A DNA stretch of 64,000 nt from Ruegeria spongiae (GTDB taxonomy: Bacteria > Pseudomonadota > Alphaproteobacteria > Rhodobacterales > Rhodobacteraceae): assembly GCF_023502395.1 (NCBI RefSeq), contig NZ_JAMFMB010000001.1, positions 186,001-250,000 of the forward strand, written 5' to 3'. The translations under genes were made by a program, and so were the position numbers. Positions within the stretch are counted from its first letter, which is position 1. The number at the start of each line of letters is the position of its first letter. The notes under the pieces are model-generated. The model saw nothing but the letters and a program-made list of their open reading frames with translations, did not search any database and was not told the origin of the DNA. Below, piece by piece: positions 1 through 7,895 of this stretch.

Positions 1-299
1 TACATCGCGGGGAAAACCGGGTTTGATAGCGTCCCCAGGCCGTGGCGCGCCCGCGTATCCTCACTGACATGTTGTTCTTTTTCAGCGGCTTGCAGCGCGT
101 TGATGTAACGTTCCGTGTGAAACCCGGTCAGCGCGGCGGGCTTGGCGCGGGGGCTTGTGTGGTATTGCGCCTCGGGCAGCCATCCCAGAGCCCGGCACAG
201 ATCAAGCACCGTCGACACCCGCGGGATCGCCAGCGGGTGTTTCACGCCATAGCTTGAGCCCCGGTAGATTTCTGATCCGATAAGGATCGGGGCGGGCAT
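1..299 (-). CDS. Histone-deacetylase-superfamily amidohydrolase, N-terminal part (cut by window edge)
   Basis: Reading from the ATG at 299 gives about 99 residues with no stop before the window edge. The start MPAPILIGSE, the segment SSYGVKHPLAIPRV and the later HTERYINAL and NPVFPAM resemble the N-terminal portion of AcuC/HDAC-like zinc amidohydrolases, which deacetylate lysines or acetylpolyamines. The zinc and charge-relay residues would lie outside the window, so activity cannot be judged. The ATG abuts the stop of the upstream holin-like gene (stop at 300-302), so it is the fourth gene of the operon starting at 2162. The family call is fairly secure; the substrate is unknown. Confidence 0.75.
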   Translation of the reverse strand, partial: MPAPILIGSEIYRGSSYGVKHPLAIPRVSTVLDLCRALGWLPEAQYHTSPRAKPAALTGFHTERYINALQAAEKEQHVSEDTRARHGLGTLSNPVFPAM

Positions 300-761
300 C
301 TATTTCCCGGCGCTTTTCATCAGAAGCGAGAGCAGCGGACCGATGAGGGCGGGCAGGGCGGAACCCAGCGGATCGCGGGCGATCTGGGTGACCTGACGGG
401 AGATGCCCCGCACCTCGTCCACGGCCTCTTCCAGGTCGGTTTCCAGTTCGGCAATTGCCATGTCCCGCATCTCGATGGCCGGACCGACATCCTTTTCGGC
501 GCTCAGGCGACTGGCGACCGAGACCAGGATCGCGGCCAGCACCAGATTGGCGAGCGCCACCACCACCGCCGCCAGATAGCTTTCCATCACCGTCGACAGC
601 GCCTGATACGCCGCGACATTCAGCATGATGATCCCGATACCGGTGATCAGCGCGGCAAACACCATCAGCCCCGTCTGCTGCTGGAACACGGCCATCTGGC
701 GCCGGGTGATCAGCCGTTCGGTGCGGTAGATGATCGAGAGGTTTCTTGTGATCCGGCTCAT
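300..761 (-). CDS. Phage-holin-family (DUF1469-like) membrane protein
   Basis: A 153-residue protein starting MSRITRNLSI. The start at 761 is chosen because AAAGGAG sits 7 bases upstream; a longer reading frame to 815 would run back into the preceding gene. It has two predicted membrane segments in a hairpin (around residues 28-50 and 60-85), followed by a helical, acidic tail with EMRDMAIAELETDLEEAV. This matches the putative actinobacterial-holin-X/DUF1469 family, which in proteobacteria commonly lies next to YqjD/ElaB-type small proteins. Holin here is only a family label: nothing phage-like surrounds it. It lies 13 bases after the small gene at 775-1050 and directly before the deacetylase-like gene. 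Confidence 0.7.
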   Translation of the reverse strand: MSRITRNLSIIYRTERLITRRQMAVFQQQTGLMVFAALITGIGIIMLNVAAYQALSTVMESYLAAVVVALANLVLAAILVSVASRLSAEKDVGPAIEMRDMAIAELETDLEEAVDEVRGISRQVTQIARDPLGSALPALIGPLLSLLMKSAGK

Positions 762-774
762 CCCTGCGCTCCTT

Positions 775-1050
775 TCAGAATTTCGTGACCCGGCCCAGGG
801 CAAAGCCCAGACCAAAGGCGGTAATCGTGGTCAGCAGCGGTTTTTGCACCGGAAAATCGCCCAACTCCTTGGAAAACTGCGCCCAGAGCGCGTCCAACTC
901 ACTGCTGTCGATGCCATGCCCGGCCAGCATCCTGTCAAAGCTTGAGCGATCGTCCTCTGCTTCGGGGCCGGGTTTGGCTGTCGCGGGTTTGTCCGCAAGC
1001 TGTGCCCTCAGCGCAGCCAGTTCGGCCTCGAGTTCGGCTTTGGTCGCCAT
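775..1050 (-). CDS. Small YqjD/ElaB-like protein with C-terminal membrane helix
   Basis: A 91-residue protein beginning MATKAELEAELAALRAQL. The N-terminal third is a charged amphipathic helix (likely coiled coil), the middle is Pro/Glu-rich linker, and the C-terminus ends in a hydrophobic segment containing ITAFGLGFALGRV, a glycine-rich tail helix as in YqjD/DUF883 ribosome-associated membrane proteins. The ATG at 1050 is preferred over an in-frame GTG just upstream because AAGGA is correctly spaced. The ATG overlaps the stop of the permease gene by one base (TGATG), so the two are translationally coupled. Function is not established; membrane anchoring is the only firm inference. Confidence 0.6.
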   Translation of the reverse strand: MATKAELEAELAALRAQLADKPATAKPGPEAEDDRSSFDRMLAGHGIDSSELDALWAQFSKELGDFPVQKPLLTTITAFGLGFALGRVTKF

Positions 1051-2162
1051 CACGATGTCCTTTCGGTGTCTGAATCAAAGATCGTCCCATCCTTCGACAT
1101 CAGGATAGCAACTGGTCGTAACGCTTTGATATGGCTGAAAACAATCAGCAGGCATACCGTCACCGGCACGCTCAGGAACGCGCCCACGACGCCCCAGACA
1201 GAGCTCCAGAATGTCAGCGATATGATGACCATGAAGGTCGACATGTTGAGCGAACGGCCCAGCAGCGCCGGGTCCAGGAAATTACCCATGAGGAATTGCA
1301 CCGTGCCGCAAAAGAACAGAATTACCAGAAAAGGCGTCAGCGAATCGAACTGGACCAGCGCGATCAGCGCCGGGAACACCACCGCCACGATCGAGCCGAT
1401 ATTGGGAATGAAATTCAGCCCGAAGGTCAGCACCGCCCAGGTTTCCGCATATTCCAGACCCAGCCAGCGGAACACCGAGTAGCTGATCAACGCCGTCATC
1501 GCCGAGACCAGCGATTTCACCCCGACATAGCTTTGCAGGCTGCGGGTGATCGCCGTCATCACCGCGCTCAGTTTCTGGCCGAACACCTTGTCATTGGCGG
1601 CCAGCAGGATCTTGCGCCGGAACATCAGCCGCTCGGCCATCAGAAAACCCACATAGAGGCTGATCAGAACAAAGGTGCTGAGGAACGAGGTCGCGCCACC
1701 AACCGCGCTGCGCGCGACAAAGGACATGTCGATATTGACCAGGCTGTCATGGATATATTGCGTCACATCATTGCCGACCAGCGCCACCAGCTTGTGCAGC
1801 GCGTTGTCGAACGCGTTCTCGTAATTGCTGAAGTTGCGCACCATCTGCGTGGCCTGGCTGCCCAGCACATACATGATCATGAACAGCCCGGCCAGAACCA
1901 CGATCACGGCCAGGATGTTGGCGAACCAGACGGGCAGGGGCAGAACATCGAGAATATGATCGCTTACCGCGATGATCAGCACATAGGCCAGCAGGGCCAG
2001 CACCAACGGGATCAGGAACCCGGACCCGGCATAAAGCCCGAAGACCACCACAGCGATGACGACCGACACATCCCGACACATGGACAGTTTCGGGTGCAGC
2101 CCCTCGCTGCGGGCGGGCGCGGTCTGGGGTGGATCGGAATTTTCGTCTGGGTTGAAGGACAT
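1050..2162 (-). CDS. AI-2E family transporter (PerM/TqsA-like permease)
   Basis: A 370-residue polytopic membrane protein with about seven to eight hydrophobic segments. It carries the hallmark C-terminal block of the UPF0118/AI-2E exporter family: LNFIPNIGSIVAVVFPALIAL, then GNFLDPALLGRSLNMS and the final SVWGVVGAFLSVPVT. Members include TqsA and PerM and cation/proton antiporters, so the substrate cannot be deduced. The start MSFNPDENSD at 2162 follows a GGGGA ribosome-binding site; the longer reading to 2258 lacks one. It is the first gene of a four-gene minus-strand operon. Upstream is a divergent spacer with a palindromic repeat. Confidence 0.85.
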   Translation of the reverse strand: MSFNPDENSDPPQTAPARSEGLHPKLSMCRDVSVVIAVVVFGLYAGSGFLIPLVLALLAYVLIIAVSDHILDVLPLPVWFANILAVIVVLAGLFMIMYVLGSQATQMVRNFSNYENAFDNALHKLVALVGNDVTQYIHDSLVNIDMSFVARSAVGGATSFLSTFVLISLYVGFLMAERLMFRRKILLAANDKVFGQKLSAVMTAITRSLQSYVGVKSLVSAMTALISYSVFRWLGLEYAETWAVLTFGLNFIPNIGSIVAVVFPALIALVQFDSLTPFLVILFFCGTVQFLMGNFLDPALLGRSLNMSTFMVIISLTFWSSVWGVVGAFLSVPVTVCLLIVFSHIKALRPVAILMSKDGTIFDSDTERTS

Positions 2163-2193
2163 GCAGGCATTCCCCGGTTGGCGTGCCGCAATG

Positions 2194-2219
2194 TTGCACC
2201 GGAGCGCCACGCGGTGCAA
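2194..2219. repeat. Short inverted repeat in divergent spacer
   Basis: TTGCACC at 2194-2200 and GGTGCAA at 2213-2219 form a perfect 7-base inverted repeat around a 12-base centre. It lies just upstream of the AI-2E permease start and could be an operator or a hairpin in the mRNA leader. No T-tract follows on either strand, so it is not a terminator. Confidence 0.4.
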
Positions 2220-2300
2220 TCGACGATTGAGACCCGCTTCGGCCATTGCACCGGTCATTCCTGACCCAGAGCCTCACGCGCTTGATCTGATTCTCAGGTG

Positions 2301-2371
2301 ATGCTCTATCCGTTTGTTTTGGCGCGCAATTCAATCCGAAAACCGGTTCCCACATTTCGGTTTGCGCACTA
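2301..2371. repeat. RIME-like palindromic intergenic repeat
   Basis: The segment starts ATGCTCTATCCGTTTGTTTT, continues GCGCGCAATTC, and then has CCGAAA (2336-2341) and TTTCGG (2355-2360) flanking ACCGGTTCCCACA, enclosed by outer GCGC arms (2322-2327 and 2364-2367). This layout resembles the dispersed intergenic mosaic repeats known from rhizobia and related alphaproteobacteria. It is the only copy seen in the window, so assignment rests on recalled family resemblance. It ends just before the yihY-like start codon. Confidence 0.45.
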
Positions 2372-2381
2372 GGCTGGGGCC

Positions 2382-3239
2382 ATGATCTTTCGCAATCATC
2401 CCGATCCGGCGCTGCCGGTCCGCGCCTTGGTGACCGCACTCAAGCGGTTCGGCGACAAGAACGGCTGGGTGATGAGCAGCCATGTGGCGATGTTTGCGAT
2501 GCTGGCACTGTTCCCTTTCATCCTGTTCAGCATCGCGCTTGCGGGCAGCCTGTCAGAGAACGTGATCAACGACGATGTCATCTCGCTGATCTTCGGGGCC
2601 TGGCCGCCAGAAGTGTCCGGCCCGATCATCGCAGAACTCCGGACCGTGCTCGGCACATCCGGCACCGGGGTTCTGACCTTCGGGGGGCTTCTGGCGCTGT
2701 TTTTCGCCTCAAACGGGGTGGATGCGGTGCGCATGGCGATGACGCGGGCCTATCACGATCGCGATGACAGGCCGTTCTGGCAGACAAGGCTGCTGTGTGT
2801 GTCGATCGTGCTGGCCGGGGCTGCCATCGTGATCGTGGCCGCCGCGATCGAGGTGATAGTGCCGCTTTACGGCCAATTGGTCTCTGAGGCGCTGACGGGC
2901 ACGTCCAAGGACCTGATCTCGGTCGAGCGGTTGAGCTGGATATTCATTGTGGCGATGCCGGCGGGTGGGGTGCTGACCTTTCATATGCTGCTGCCCGCGC
3001 GGCGCCACAGCCTGCGGCAGATCCTGCCGGGCGTGGTGTTGACGCTGGTGCTCTGGGCAGTGGTCGGCTGGGGCTTTTCGATTTACGTGACCCAATTTGC
3101 CAGCTACGGCGCGACCTATGCCGGGCTGGCGGGGGCGATGTCGGCGCTGATCTTTCTGTACCTGATCTCGGCCATTCTGATTCTGGGCGCCGAATTCAAC
3201 GGGGCGCTTATGGATCTTCTGTCCGAGGACCTCTACTAG
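2382..3239 (+). CDS. YihY/BrkB-family inner-membrane protein
   Basis: A 285-residue protein with a cytoplasmic N-terminus and about six membrane segments. It has the family pattern: an early helix preceded by SSHVAMFAMLALFPF, a middle region FFASNGVDAVRMAMTRAY, and C-terminal helices with SYGATYAGLAGAMSALIFLYL then LGAEFNGAL. Length matches the family. Members were once called ribonuclease BN or virulence factor BrkB; both names are misleading and the true role is unknown. It stands alone between a divergent operon and the cytochrome gene 63 bases downstream, with which it may be cotranscribed. Confidence 0.85.
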   Translation: MIFRNHPDPALPVRALVTALKRFGDKNGWVMSSHVAMFAMLALFPFILFSIALAGSLSENVINDDVISLIFGAWPPEVSGPIIAELRTVLGTSGTGVLTFGGLLALFFASNGVDAVRMAMTRAYHDRDDRPFWQTRLLCVSIVLAGAAIVIVAAAIEVIVPLYGQLVSEALTGTSKDLISVERLSWIFIVAMPAGGVLTFHMLLPARRHSLRQILPGVVLTLVLWAVVGWGFSIYVTQFASYGATYAGLAGAMSALIFLYLISAILILGAEFNGALMDLLSEDLY

Positions 3240-3302
3240 CGCTTGACCCGGTGGCGTGAATACCCCCCAATCCGGGCACAATGACCTGACTGGAATACGC
3301 TG

Positions 3303-5210
3303 ATGCACCGCCTGTTCGCACTTTTTTGTCTGCTCTGGGCGATGCCTGTTTCCGCACAAATACCTGACTACGTGGGATCGGAGCGTTGCATAGCGTGTCA
3401 TGAAGAGGCGGGCACGCTCTGGTCCGGGTCGCATCATGCCAAGGCCTGGACCCAACCGGGACCCGACACGGTGCTCGCTGATTTTGATGGCACAGGTTTT
3501 GACCATGACGGGATGGAGGTCACGTTCCGCATCGACGGGCCGGATTACCTGGCCCGCGTGGTCGAGAAGGATGGCAGCACGACCGAGTATAGACTGCATT
3601 CGGTGGTTGGTGTCGCGCCGCTGCAGCAATACCTGTTCGAGACGGGCCGCGGCCATCTGCAAAGCTTTGATGTGGTCTGGGATGTGGAGCAGGGGGAATG
3701 GCTGCACCTTTACCCCGATCAGGACCTGCCGCCCGGTGACGGGCTTCACTGGACCGGGACGTACAAGAACTGGAACGCCCGCTGCGCCGAATGTCACGCC
3801 GCGGGATATCGCCGCAACTATGGCCAACGCACCCGCAGCTATGCCTCGGATCAGGCCGAGATCGGGGTCGGGTGCGAGGCCTGCCATGGGCCGGGATCGG
3901 CGCATCTGGACTGGACCACCGGCAAGACCCCAGCCGAGGGGCTGAGCGCGCAGGGTTTCACCATGGATTTCGCCAGCGGGTCCGAGGCAGTGATCGGGCA
4001 ATGCGCCGGCTGCCATTCCCGGCGCGAGGCGCTGGCGGATGGCAATCCGCTGCCCGGAACGCCCTATCATGATGCCTACACGCTGGCGCTGCTGCGGCCC
4101 GGGCAGTATCACGCCGACGGTCAGATCCTGGACGAGGTCTATGTCTATGGCTCGTTCCTGCAATCCAAGATGTATGCCAACGGGGTCACCTGCCTGAACT
4201 GCCACAATGCCCATAGCGGAGAGCTGCTGGCCGAGGGCAATGCTGTCTGCACCCAGTGCCATTCGGCTGCGGGCAATCCGGATTTTCCCAGCCTGAGCCC
4301 TGGCGACTATGACAGCGCCGCGCATCATCATCACCCAGAAGGTGGGGCGGGCGCGCAATGCGTGTCCTGCCACATGCCCGAAAAGGTCTATATGCAGGTC
4401 GATCCGCGCCGCGATCATTCCTTCCGTATCCCGCGCCCCGATATGGCGGCTGAAACCGGTGCGCCGGACACTTGCACCAGTTGCCACAGCGATCGCGACC
4501 CGGTCTGGGCGACCGAGACGATCGCCACGTGGTTTCCCGACGACCGCAACCGGCAACCGCATTTCGGACAGGTCTTTGCCCGCGCGCGCAGCGCCCCCGG
4601 AAGCGCGGGTCCTGACCTGCGCTATCTGGCGCAGGACGAGGCGCAGCCGGGCATCATCCGGGCCACCGCGCTGTTCCTGCTGGAACCCGCCGCCACATCC
4701 GAACTGGCCACAGAGATCGCCGGTTTGCTGGCACATCACGATCCGCTGATCCGCTCCGCCGCGGCCTCGCTGCAACGCGCCGCACCTGTCCAGGACCGGC
4801 TGCAGCGCCTGTTGCCGGTGTTGCAGGACCCACGGCGCTCGGTCCGTATCGCGGCGGCAAAGCAGATGATCAACGTCCCGCCCGAAATCATGAGCAACAG
4901 CCAGCGGGCCATCGTGCAGCAGGCAATGGCGGATTGGCAGCGCTCGATCCGGACCCGGCTGGATTTCCCGGAAACCCATCTGGTTCTGGGCGGGATCGCC
5001 CTGGTGGGGCGCGACACCCAGGTCGCCGAACGGGCCTTCCGCGAGGTGGTCACGCTGGACCCGCAGCACCCCGACGCCTGGCCCATGCTGGTCCGGCTGG
5101 TGCACGCCAACAAGGGGCCGGAGGCAGCACGGCAGGCGCTGCGCGAGGGCCTGTCTCAGGTGCCCGACCACCCCGCATTGCTGGGCTTGCAGAGCCAGAT
5201 GAATCCCTGA
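3303..5210 (+). CDS. Periplasmic octaheme c-type cytochrome with HEAT/TPR-like C-terminal region
   Basis: A 635-residue exported protein with signal peptide (cleavage probably after PVSA, residue 18). Eight CxxCH haem-binding motifs are visible, with first Cys near residues 29, 161, 191, 234, 297, 316, 353 and 391. The first haem is separated from the rest by a beta-rich stretch. After residue about 410 there are no further haem sites; instead there are helical repeats resembling HEAT (EIAGLLAHHDPLIRSAAAS) and then TPR-like repeats (AERAFREVVTLDPQHPDAW). This is the multihaem doubled-CXXCH/cytochrome c554-like class. The electron donor and substrate are unknown; no quinol oxidase, nitrite reductase or haem-lyase gene is adjacent. 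The C-terminal repeats suggest a protein-binding surface. Confidence 0.85.
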   Translation: MHRLFALFCLLWAMPVSAQIPDYVGSERCIACHEEAGTLWSGSHHAKAWTQPGPDTVLADFDGTGFDHDGMEVTFRIDGPDYLARVVEKDGSTTEYRLHSVVGVAPLQQYLFETGRGHLQSFDVVWDVEQGEWLHLYPDQDLPPGDGLHWTGTYKNWNARCAECHAAGYRRNYGQRTRSYASDQAEIGVGCEACHGPGSAHLDWTTGKTPAEGLSAQGFTMDFASGSEAVIGQCAGCHSRREALADGNPLPGTPYHDAYTLALLRPGQYHADGQILDEVYVYGSFLQSKMYANGVTCLNCHNAHSGELLAEGNAVCTQCHSAAGNPDFPSLSPGDYDSAAHHHHPEGGAGAQCVSCHMPEKVYMQVDPRRDHSFRIPRPDMAAETGAPDTCTSCHSDRDPVWATETIATWFPDDRNRQPHFGQVFARARSAPGSAGPDLRYLAQDEAQPGIIRATALFLLEPAATSELATEIAGLLAHHDPLIRSAAASLQRAAPVQDRLQRLLPVLQDPRRSVRIAAAKQMINVPPEIMSNSQRAIVQQAMADWQRSIRTRLDFPETHLVLGGIALVGRDTQVAERAFREVVTLDPQHPDAWPMLVRLVHANKGPEAARQALREGLSQVPDHPALLGLQSQMNP

Positions 5211-5305
5211 TCCATGAATTGCCCCAGCGTTGCCATTTTCCGGACCCAATCGCCTTTTAGACGAGTAATCGGACCGGGACATCGTAGCACCTCGGGGGGA
5301 CCAGG

Positions 5306-5500
5306 ATGACCACCACTCAGCCGCGCGCGCGGCATAACATGTTGTTCGAACTTCTGCGGCAGAAACGCCTGTCGGAGGAGACAACGAAACGGGTAGACGA
5401 CCAGCCGCCGCAGGTGTCGAGAGGGGATGCTCTCCTGCTGCAATCTCTGGCTGTCTCATCGTTTCGCGAACAACGCCTGCCGCGCGCGCCACGGGTTTAG
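5306..5500 (+). CDS. Doubtful 64-residue ORF in spacer
   Basis: A 64-codon frame beginning MTTTQPRARHNMLFELLRQK, preceded by a purine-rich GGGGGGACC that could serve as ribosome-binding site. No recognised domain, signal or membrane segment; charged, Arg/Gln-rich composition. It sits in the roughly 480-base spacer between the cytochrome gene and the HxlR regulator. It may be a real small gene, a remnant, or chance. The rest of the spacer (5211-5305 and 5501-5694) shows no convincing gene and becomes more AT-rich toward the regulator. Confidence 0.25.
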   Translation: MTTTQPRARHNMLFELLRQKRLSEETTKRVDDQPPQVSRGDALLLQSLAVSSFREQRLPRAPRV

Positions 5501-5694
5501 ATTCCTCAAACTTATTGTGGATCTCGCTTGCTGAGATGTATCTGCGGTTTCCGCCCGTTCCATAGCTGTCAATTCAACCAAGCTGCTGCGCTTGGGACGA
5601 AGAAGCGTAACTTCTGGCATGTGCAACCAAAAAGATGACGGTTTTGCGGACAAAGCCACCGTTCGAAACTCTCAGTCTTAGCTCCGCTTTGAGG

Positions 5695-6072
5695 TCAGCT
5701 CGCCTGCTCACGGTCGAATTGCATGCGAAATTGTCTGACTTCATCCATCTGTTCATGCGACCAGAAGACGAGTGGCTTTAGCATCTCGAGTAAGCTTCGG
5801 CCCAAAGGCGTCAATTCATAGGATACAGCCACCGGCGGCCCGGGATCGACGGTACGGGTCAAATAACCGTCGCGCTGCAATCCACGCAGGTTCTCGGTAA
5901 GCACACTTTGGGTTACGTCTCCGATGCAGCGCTTGAGGTCGCCAAAGCGTTTTGGCTCATCCTCCAGCGCGAGGATGATGATCATCCGCCATTTGCCCGT
6001 CACATTAGATAGCACGGAGCGGATGGAGCAGGTGGAGGCTTCTGCTTTGTTGGCAACACCAATAGGTAGCAT
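5695..6072 (-). CDS. HxlR-family winged-helix transcriptional regulator
   Basis: About 125 residues from the ATG at 6072 (MLPIGVANKAEAST); the frame stays open upstream to 6138, so the start is uncertain. The core CSIRSVLSNVTGKW, then RFGDLKRCIGDVTQSVLTENLRGLQRDGY and VSYELTPLGRSLLEML is the typical HxlR winged helix: a Cys near the N-terminus, recognition helix in TQSVLTENLR, and a beta wing. HxlR proteins are usually dimeric, redox- or aldehyde-responsive regulators of the divergent neighbour. Here that neighbour is the tandem SnoaL protein at 6253, with a 180-base AT-rich divergent promoter region between them. Confidence 0.85.
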   Translation of the reverse strand: MLPIGVANKAEASTCSIRSVLSNVTGKWRMIIILALEDEPKRFGDLKRCIGDVTQSVLTENLRGLQRDGYLTRTVDPGPPVAVSYELTPLGRSLLEMLKPLVFWSHEQMDEVRQFRMQFDREQAS

Positions 6073-6252
6073 ATCAATCTCTGGTATTGTTTCGAAACTA
6101 AGAAACACCATAACCATGGATCGGCTTTTACGCAACACTCTGATCTATATGACAGTAGTGTTGAGCATACCAAGTCTGTTTGCAGTGCCTAATTGCAACA
6201 TAGTATGATTTTGCTACTACGTATTGAGGTGATACGAATCAGAGGAAAAACC

Positions 6253-7017
6253 ATGTCTCCCAAAGAACTTGTAATCGCACTCTTCACTGCTGCCTTTGCC
6301 GATCACGATCCGGATGCTGCGCGGCAACTCGTTACCCCGGATTACATCCAGCACAACCCGCAGGTCCCGACCGGAGCCGACGGGTTGGTTGGCTTGATAC
6401 CTTTGGTCGAGCAATCCGGAATGACCGCAACCACGCATAGGGTCATCACCGAAGGCGATTTGGTGGTGCTGCACAGCACTTTTGATAACGCAGACGCCTT
6501 TGGCGCACCGACCCTTGCCGCTTTCGACATATTCCGGGTGGAGGACGGCAAAGTTGCCGAGCATTGGGACAATCTTCAGCCAGTTCCTGAAACGACGGTG
6601 TCAGGCCGTGGTATGACCGATGGAGCGACCGAAATCACCGATCTCGACAAAACCGAAGAGAACAAGGCGTTGGTTCTTGGATTTGTGCGCGACGTCTTGG
6701 GCGGTGCCGCGCCAGAGAAAGCCCCCATGTATTCTGAGGTTTACATGCAGCACAATCCAATGCTTGCAGATGGGATTGATGGTCTGATTGAAGGTGCCAA
6801 GGCTTGGGCCGAACAGGGCAACGTCATAACCAAATTCGAGCCCCAGATTGTTGTGGCAGAAGGCAACTTTGTCTTTGTCGCCTCAGATGCGACTGTCAGC
6901 GAGAAACCATGGGCTTTCTTCGACCTATGGAGGGTTGAGGATGGCAAGATCGTCGAGCATTGGGACGTTGTTTCGCCCACCCCTGCGGAGATGGTGCACG
7001 GGAACGGAAAGTTCTAA
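6253..7017 (+). CDS. Tandem SnoaL-like/NTF2-superfamily protein
   Basis: A 254-residue protein beginning MSPKELVIAL, chosen because GAGGA lies 9 bases before this ATG. It contains two similar halves. The first has YIQHNPQVPTGADGL and FDIFRVEDGKVAEHWDN; the second has YMQHNPMLADGIDGL and FDLWRVEDGKIVEHWDV. Each half matches the SnoaL-like cyclase/isomerase alpha+beta barrel fold, so this is an internal duplication. The enzymatic role is unknown; single-domain relatives are often induced by HxlR regulators. Base composition is visibly less GC-rich than flanking housekeeping genes, hinting at acquisition. A stem-loop (7033-7040 pairing with 7051-7058) follows the stop but lacks a T-tract. Confidence 0.8.
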   Translation: MSPKELVIALFTAAFADHDPDAARQLVTPDYIQHNPQVPTGADGLVGLIPLVEQSGMTATTHRVITEGDLVVLHSTFDNADAFGAPTLAAFDIFRVEDGKVAEHWDNLQPVPETTVSGRGMTDGATEITDLDKTEENKALVLGFVRDVLGGAAPEKAPMYSEVYMQHNPMLADGIDGLIEGAKAWAEQGNVITKFEPQIVVAEGNFVFVASDATVSEKPWAFFDLWRVEDGKIVEHWDVVSPTPAEMVHGNGKF

Positions 7018-7178
7018 TAACCGGTGAGGAATGGCGGGTCGGAATTTGCGGGCCCGCCAACCAAAAAACGGACCTTCGAACAGATCACAGTATCGGTCAA
7101 AATGGGCTCAAAGCGGCCCTTGCGCCAAAGATCTAATGACATCGTTCGAACGCCATGGATCAACTGCTGGCAAGGGCT

Positions 7179-7895
7179 CTAGCCCCGAAATCCGGTCGCA
7201 ACCACGAACTTCTCGGAACTGTCCGAGCGCGAGGCGGGGGGCTTCACATTCGCTACTTTGGCGAACTTCTGTTTCAGCAGTTTCTGCAGATCGCCCTCGG
7301 CGCCACCGGCCAGCACCTTGGCCACGAAGGTTCCACCCTCTTCCAGCACATCAAAAGCGAAATAAGCGGCTGCTTCGCACAGAGAGATGATCCGCAAATG
7401 GTCGGTCTGCTTGTGCCCGGACGAAGAGGCAGCCATGTCCGACATGACGACATCCGCCTTGCCACCCAGCCACTCCTTGACCTGCAGATCAGCGTCATCA
7501 TCCATGAAATCCAGCACATGCGCCTCGGACCCGGCCACCGGTTCAACCTCTTGCAGATCGACACCCAGAACCGTGCCAATGGACTTGCCTGATTTCTCGC
7601 CCAGGGCGTTCACCCGCTTGACCGCGACCTGCAGCCAGCCTCCGGGTGCACAACCCAGATCGACCACGCGTGCGCCGGGGACAAGAAACCGGTATTTATC
7701 ATCCAGTTCCAATATCTTATAGGCCGCACGTCCGCGATATCCATCGGCCTGCGCGCGTTTCACATAAGGGTCATTCAACTGCCGCTGCAGCCAGCGCGTC
7801 GAGCTGAGCGTGCGCCCGCGCGCGGTCTTGACCTTGACCTTCAGGTCGCGCTGCCCGCGCCCCGAGGTGTTTTTGCCACTTGGTGTTTTTGCCAT
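7179..7895 (-). CDS. rlmE: 23S rRNA (uridine-2552-2'-O)-methyltransferase
   Basis: A 238-residue SAM-dependent methyltransferase of the FtsJ/RrmJ family. The SAM-binding motif [11 protein letters not shown] is at residues 78-87, and the catalytic tetrad reads K60 (AAYKIL), D153 (MSDMAA), K193 (FVAKVL) and E228 (SSEKFV). RlmE methylates U2552 in the A-loop of 23S rRNA late in 50S assembly. An N-terminal basic extension (residues 1-35) is slightly longer than in E. coli. The ATG overlaps the stop of the ppx/gppA gene by one base, so the two are translationally coupled. Confidence 0.95.
   Translation of the reverse strand: MAKTPSGKNTSGRGQRDLKVKVKTARGRTLSSTRWLQRQLNDPYVKRAQADGYRGRAAYKILELDDKYRFLVPGARVVDLGCAPGGWLQVAVKRVNALGEKSGKSIGTVLGVDLQEVEPVAGSEAHVLDFMDDDADLQVKEWLGGKADVVMSDMAASSSGHKQTDHLRIISLCEAAAYFAFDVLEEGGTFVAKVLAGGAEGDLQKLLKQKFAKVANVKPPASRSDSSEKFVVATGFRG

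Noticed and set aside
300-761. Prophage remnant suggested by the holin family name
   Set aside because: No lysin, tail, integrase or att site nearby; the DUF1469-like family is ordinary chromosomal content in proteobacteria.
1131-2264. 377-codon frame, His/Arg/Gln-rich, on the plus strand
   Set aside because: Antisense to the AI-2E-type permease; no ribosome site and no recognisable domain.
2709-5492. 927-codon open frame on the minus strand
   Set aside because: It lies antisense to the octaheme cytochrome and YihY genes, whose motifs are clear. Its translation is low-complexity Arg/Gln/His/Pro-rich with no domain, as expected from the shadow of a GC-rich gene.
7033-7058. Stem-loop after the SnoaL gene as a terminator
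   Set aside because: The stem is good (8 pairs, one G-U) but no T-tract follows on either strand.
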